A stretch of 64,000 nucleotides of DNA. Origin: Roseivirga thermotolerans. GTDB taxonomy: Bacteria > Bacteroidota > Bacteroidia > Cytophagales > Cyclobacteriaceae. The notes under the pieces are model-generated. The model did no database searches, had not been told where the DNA came from, and saw only the letters and a list, made by a program, of their open reading frames with translations. Each line of letters opens with the position of its first letter. The stretch's first letter is position 1. Positions 62,747 to 64,000 of the stretch are shown here, piece by piece. The DNA lies in the NCBI RefSeq assembly GCF_014653175.1, contig NZ_BNAG01000001.1, positions 992,001-1,056,000 on the forward strand. The letters are read 5' to 3'. The translations under genes and the position numbers were made by a program.

Positions 62747-63625
62747 GTCTTTGCAGTGTTCGTCCTTGAGTTCAAACTCAAGCGTAGAATGCTCAATGCC
62801 TAATTCGTGAAGCAGATATTTCGCTCGTTTTTTAATGGCCGCTTGCAGGCGTAGGTCGTACGACTTGTCGAGTACCAGGTGTGCCGAGAGTACATGGTAT
62901 TCTCCATCCATAGACCAAACGTGGCAGTCATGAACCTCAATGACCTCGGGGATGGTTCTCAGGCGTTTATGCACCTTTTCCAGATCTATTTCTTCAGGTG
63001 TGGCCTGAAGAATAATGCTGAAGCTTTTTTTGATGTTTACAAACACGTTGTAGATAATAAATAAGGCGATAAGCACAGAGAGCAGAGGGTCTATGAAATA
63101 CCAATCGAAGTACATGATGAGCAAACTGCCCACCAAAACGGCTATCCAACCCAACACATCTTCCAACAAATGAAGGCTAATAACCCGTTCGTTAATAGAG
63201 CTTCCCTTTCTAAGTCTTAGTACCGCTACCCCATTTACCAATACACCGAAAATGGCTATGTAGAGCATGCCTTTTTCATTCACCTCGGTAGGGTTAAGTA
63301 CCTGAGGCACTGCACGGCTGATGATTATGACCGAACCCACAAGCAGCACCACGGCATTAATAATGGCACCTAATAACGAAAAGCGTTTGTAGCCATACGA
63401 AAATGTATTATTCCGCTTCTTTTCCGATAGGTTTTGAAAGTACCAGCTCAGGCCTATACTCACACTGTCGCCCAGATCGTGCAGCGCATCCGATAGAATG
63501 GCCAGACTGCCCGTAAACAAGCCTCCAATAAATTCAATACAGGTAAAACCCAGGTTCAGGAAAAAGGCCACCTTCAAGTTTTTCGTGCTCGCGTGGCCAT
63601 GATGATGATGGTGATGATGCCCCAT
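62741..63625 (-). CDS. Cation diffusion facilitator (zinc-type CDF) transporter
   Basis: 294 residues from the ATG at 63625 (a TTG two codons upstream is possible). The N-terminus MGHHHHHHHGHAS is a striking His stretch (seven in a row), a cytosolic metal-binding tail seen in zinc CDFs. Six helices follow with the tetrahedral site in LHDLGDSVSIGL (H-x3-D) and HLLEDVLGW (H-x3-D). The C-terminal cytoplasmic domain ends in HCKDC. It exports Zn2+ (possibly Co2+/Cd2+) using protons. The ZIP-like gene lies upstream in the same direction. Confidence 0.94.
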   Translation of the reverse strand: MGHHHHHHHGHASTKNLKVAFFLNLGFTCIEFIGGLFTGSLAILSDALHDLGDSVSIGLSWYFQNLSEKKRNNTFSYGYKRFSLLGAIINAVVLLVGSVIIISRAVPQVLNPTEVNEKGMLYIAIFGVLVNGVAVLRLRKGSSINERVISLHLLEDVLGWIAVLVGSLLIMYFDWYFIDPLLSVLIALFIIYNVFVNIKKSFSIILQATPEEIDLEKVHKRLRTIPEVIEVHDCHVWSMDGEYHVLSAHLVLDKSYDLRLQAAIKKRAKYLLHELGIEHSTLEFELKDEHCKDC

Positions 63626-63661
63626 GTCCAAATGTATTAAGAAAAGCTACGCAACAAGGTT

Positions 63662-64000
63662 TCAGATAACCAGCTGTGCCAATACGGCACACAAGGCTCC
63701 AAAAACCGAAACCCCAAACCGCAACCAATTGAGCTTATGATTAGGGTCTGTCTCAAAAAATATGGTTGTAGAAATTTGTAAAAAGCTACCCGCCACAATG
63801 GCAAAGAAAATGATCATGTACTTTTCGGGTAATAAGTTGCCATGGCTCATAAACTCGCTTACAAACAGGCCTAAGGGAGAGGCCAGGGCAAATATGAGCA
63901 AGGCTGAGTAGGCCTGAAATTTTAGTTTGAATCTGTTGAGCAATAGAGCCATTAGAGCTACTGCAGCCGGTATTTTATGCATTACTATACCCAACAATAT
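63662..64000 (-). CDS. ZIP-family metal transporter, C-terminal part (5' end outside window)
   Basis: Open to the window edge; 112 residues visible, about four helices. ZIP features: GIVMHKIPAAVALMALLLNRF (the H-K-I-P-x-A motif of the metal-site helix; the usual Glu after Pro is Ala here), then SPLGLFVSEF and VAGSFLQISTTIFFETDPNHK. ZIP proteins move Zn2+ or other divalent ions into the cytoplasm. It lies 36 bases upstream of the CDF gene. The full family and the missing Glu can only be judged with the rest of the gene. Confidence 0.75.
   Translation of the reverse strand: MLLGIVMHKIPAAVALMALLLNRFKLKFQAYSALLIFALASPLGLFVSEFMSHGNLLPEKYMIIFFAIVAGSFLQISTTIFFETDPNHKLNWLRFGVSVFGALCAVLAQLVI

Noticed and set aside
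1-64000. CRISPR arrays, rRNA, phage or transposase genes
   Set aside because: No regularly spaced repeats, rRNA segments or integrase/transposase/phage proteins were seen on either strand.

Overview
The window looks like a chromosomal segment of a marine-type Bacteroidota bacterium, probably order Cytophagales. The reasons are families largely confined to that phylum (DUF4783 beside nadC, DUF4105, DUF5916, GH97, a YcxB-like protein), the lptC/CNNM/PpiD gene order, several promoters of the TTTG-N19-TAnnTTTG type, and start codons with weak or no Shine-Dalgarno. No rRNA, CRISPR array, transposase or phage gene was seen. Gene density is high and most of the window is housekeeping.

Layout. 1-11 kb: the end of uvrA, an EamA exporter, nadC, gpmI, a two-domain universal stress protein, a Fur-family regulator, an NhaD/ArsB-type antiporter and anmK. 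11-20 kb: an envelope biogenesis block (outer-membrane protein, TPR protein, lptC, CNNM/CBS protein, PpiD-like chaperone), then DUF493, a lipoprotein-like methyltransferase, a pterin dehydratase and rsmI, closed by a convergent ECF sigma factor. 20.7-24.8 kb: a four-gene accessory cassette of a C39-like peptidase, an RLAN/RimK ATP-grasp ligase, a GCS2 ligase and an N-formylglutamate-amidohydrolase-like enzyme, which together look like a small-peptide or peptide-tag pathway. 25-35 kb: inositol monophosphatase, a tiny FeoB-associated-type protein missed by length cut-offs, a radical SAM/SPASM enzyme, DUF4105, GH97, recX, ALDH7, an HtrA protease and Hsp20. 35-48 kb: a divergent Nramp transporter, tRNA-Asn followed by a GIY-YIG cassette and a tRNA remnant, then yraN, pgi-manA, lipB, a GH113-like enzyme, a DEDD exonuclease, rnr, a polyprenyl synthase and a rhomboid protease. 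48-53 kb: rplU-rpmA and nrdB-nrdA. 53-64 kb: a metal-linked accessory region.

The 53-62 kb region is the most system-like part. A 15-bp palindrome, TGCA(A/T)C-N3-GTTGCA, occurs once before a five-gene operon (MerC-like protein, Cys-motif protein, His-rich lipoprotein, COG0523 metallochaperone GTPase, lipoprotein). It occurs twice before a second operon (ABC ATPase, two DUF3526-type permeases, DUF5916 barrel protein). The paired sites cover the likely -33 and -7 promoter elements. The inferred picture is a zinc-starvation (Zur-type) regulon of nine genes, followed by a zinc-type CDF exporter and a ZIP transporter. The Fur-family gene at 7.4 kb is a candidate regulator.

Two small insertions were detected from direct repeats. 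One is the GIY-YIG cassette between tRNA-Asn and a copy of its 3' part. The other is a 487-bp segment with a small membrane gene, flanked by a perfect 28-bp repeat between two convergent genes.
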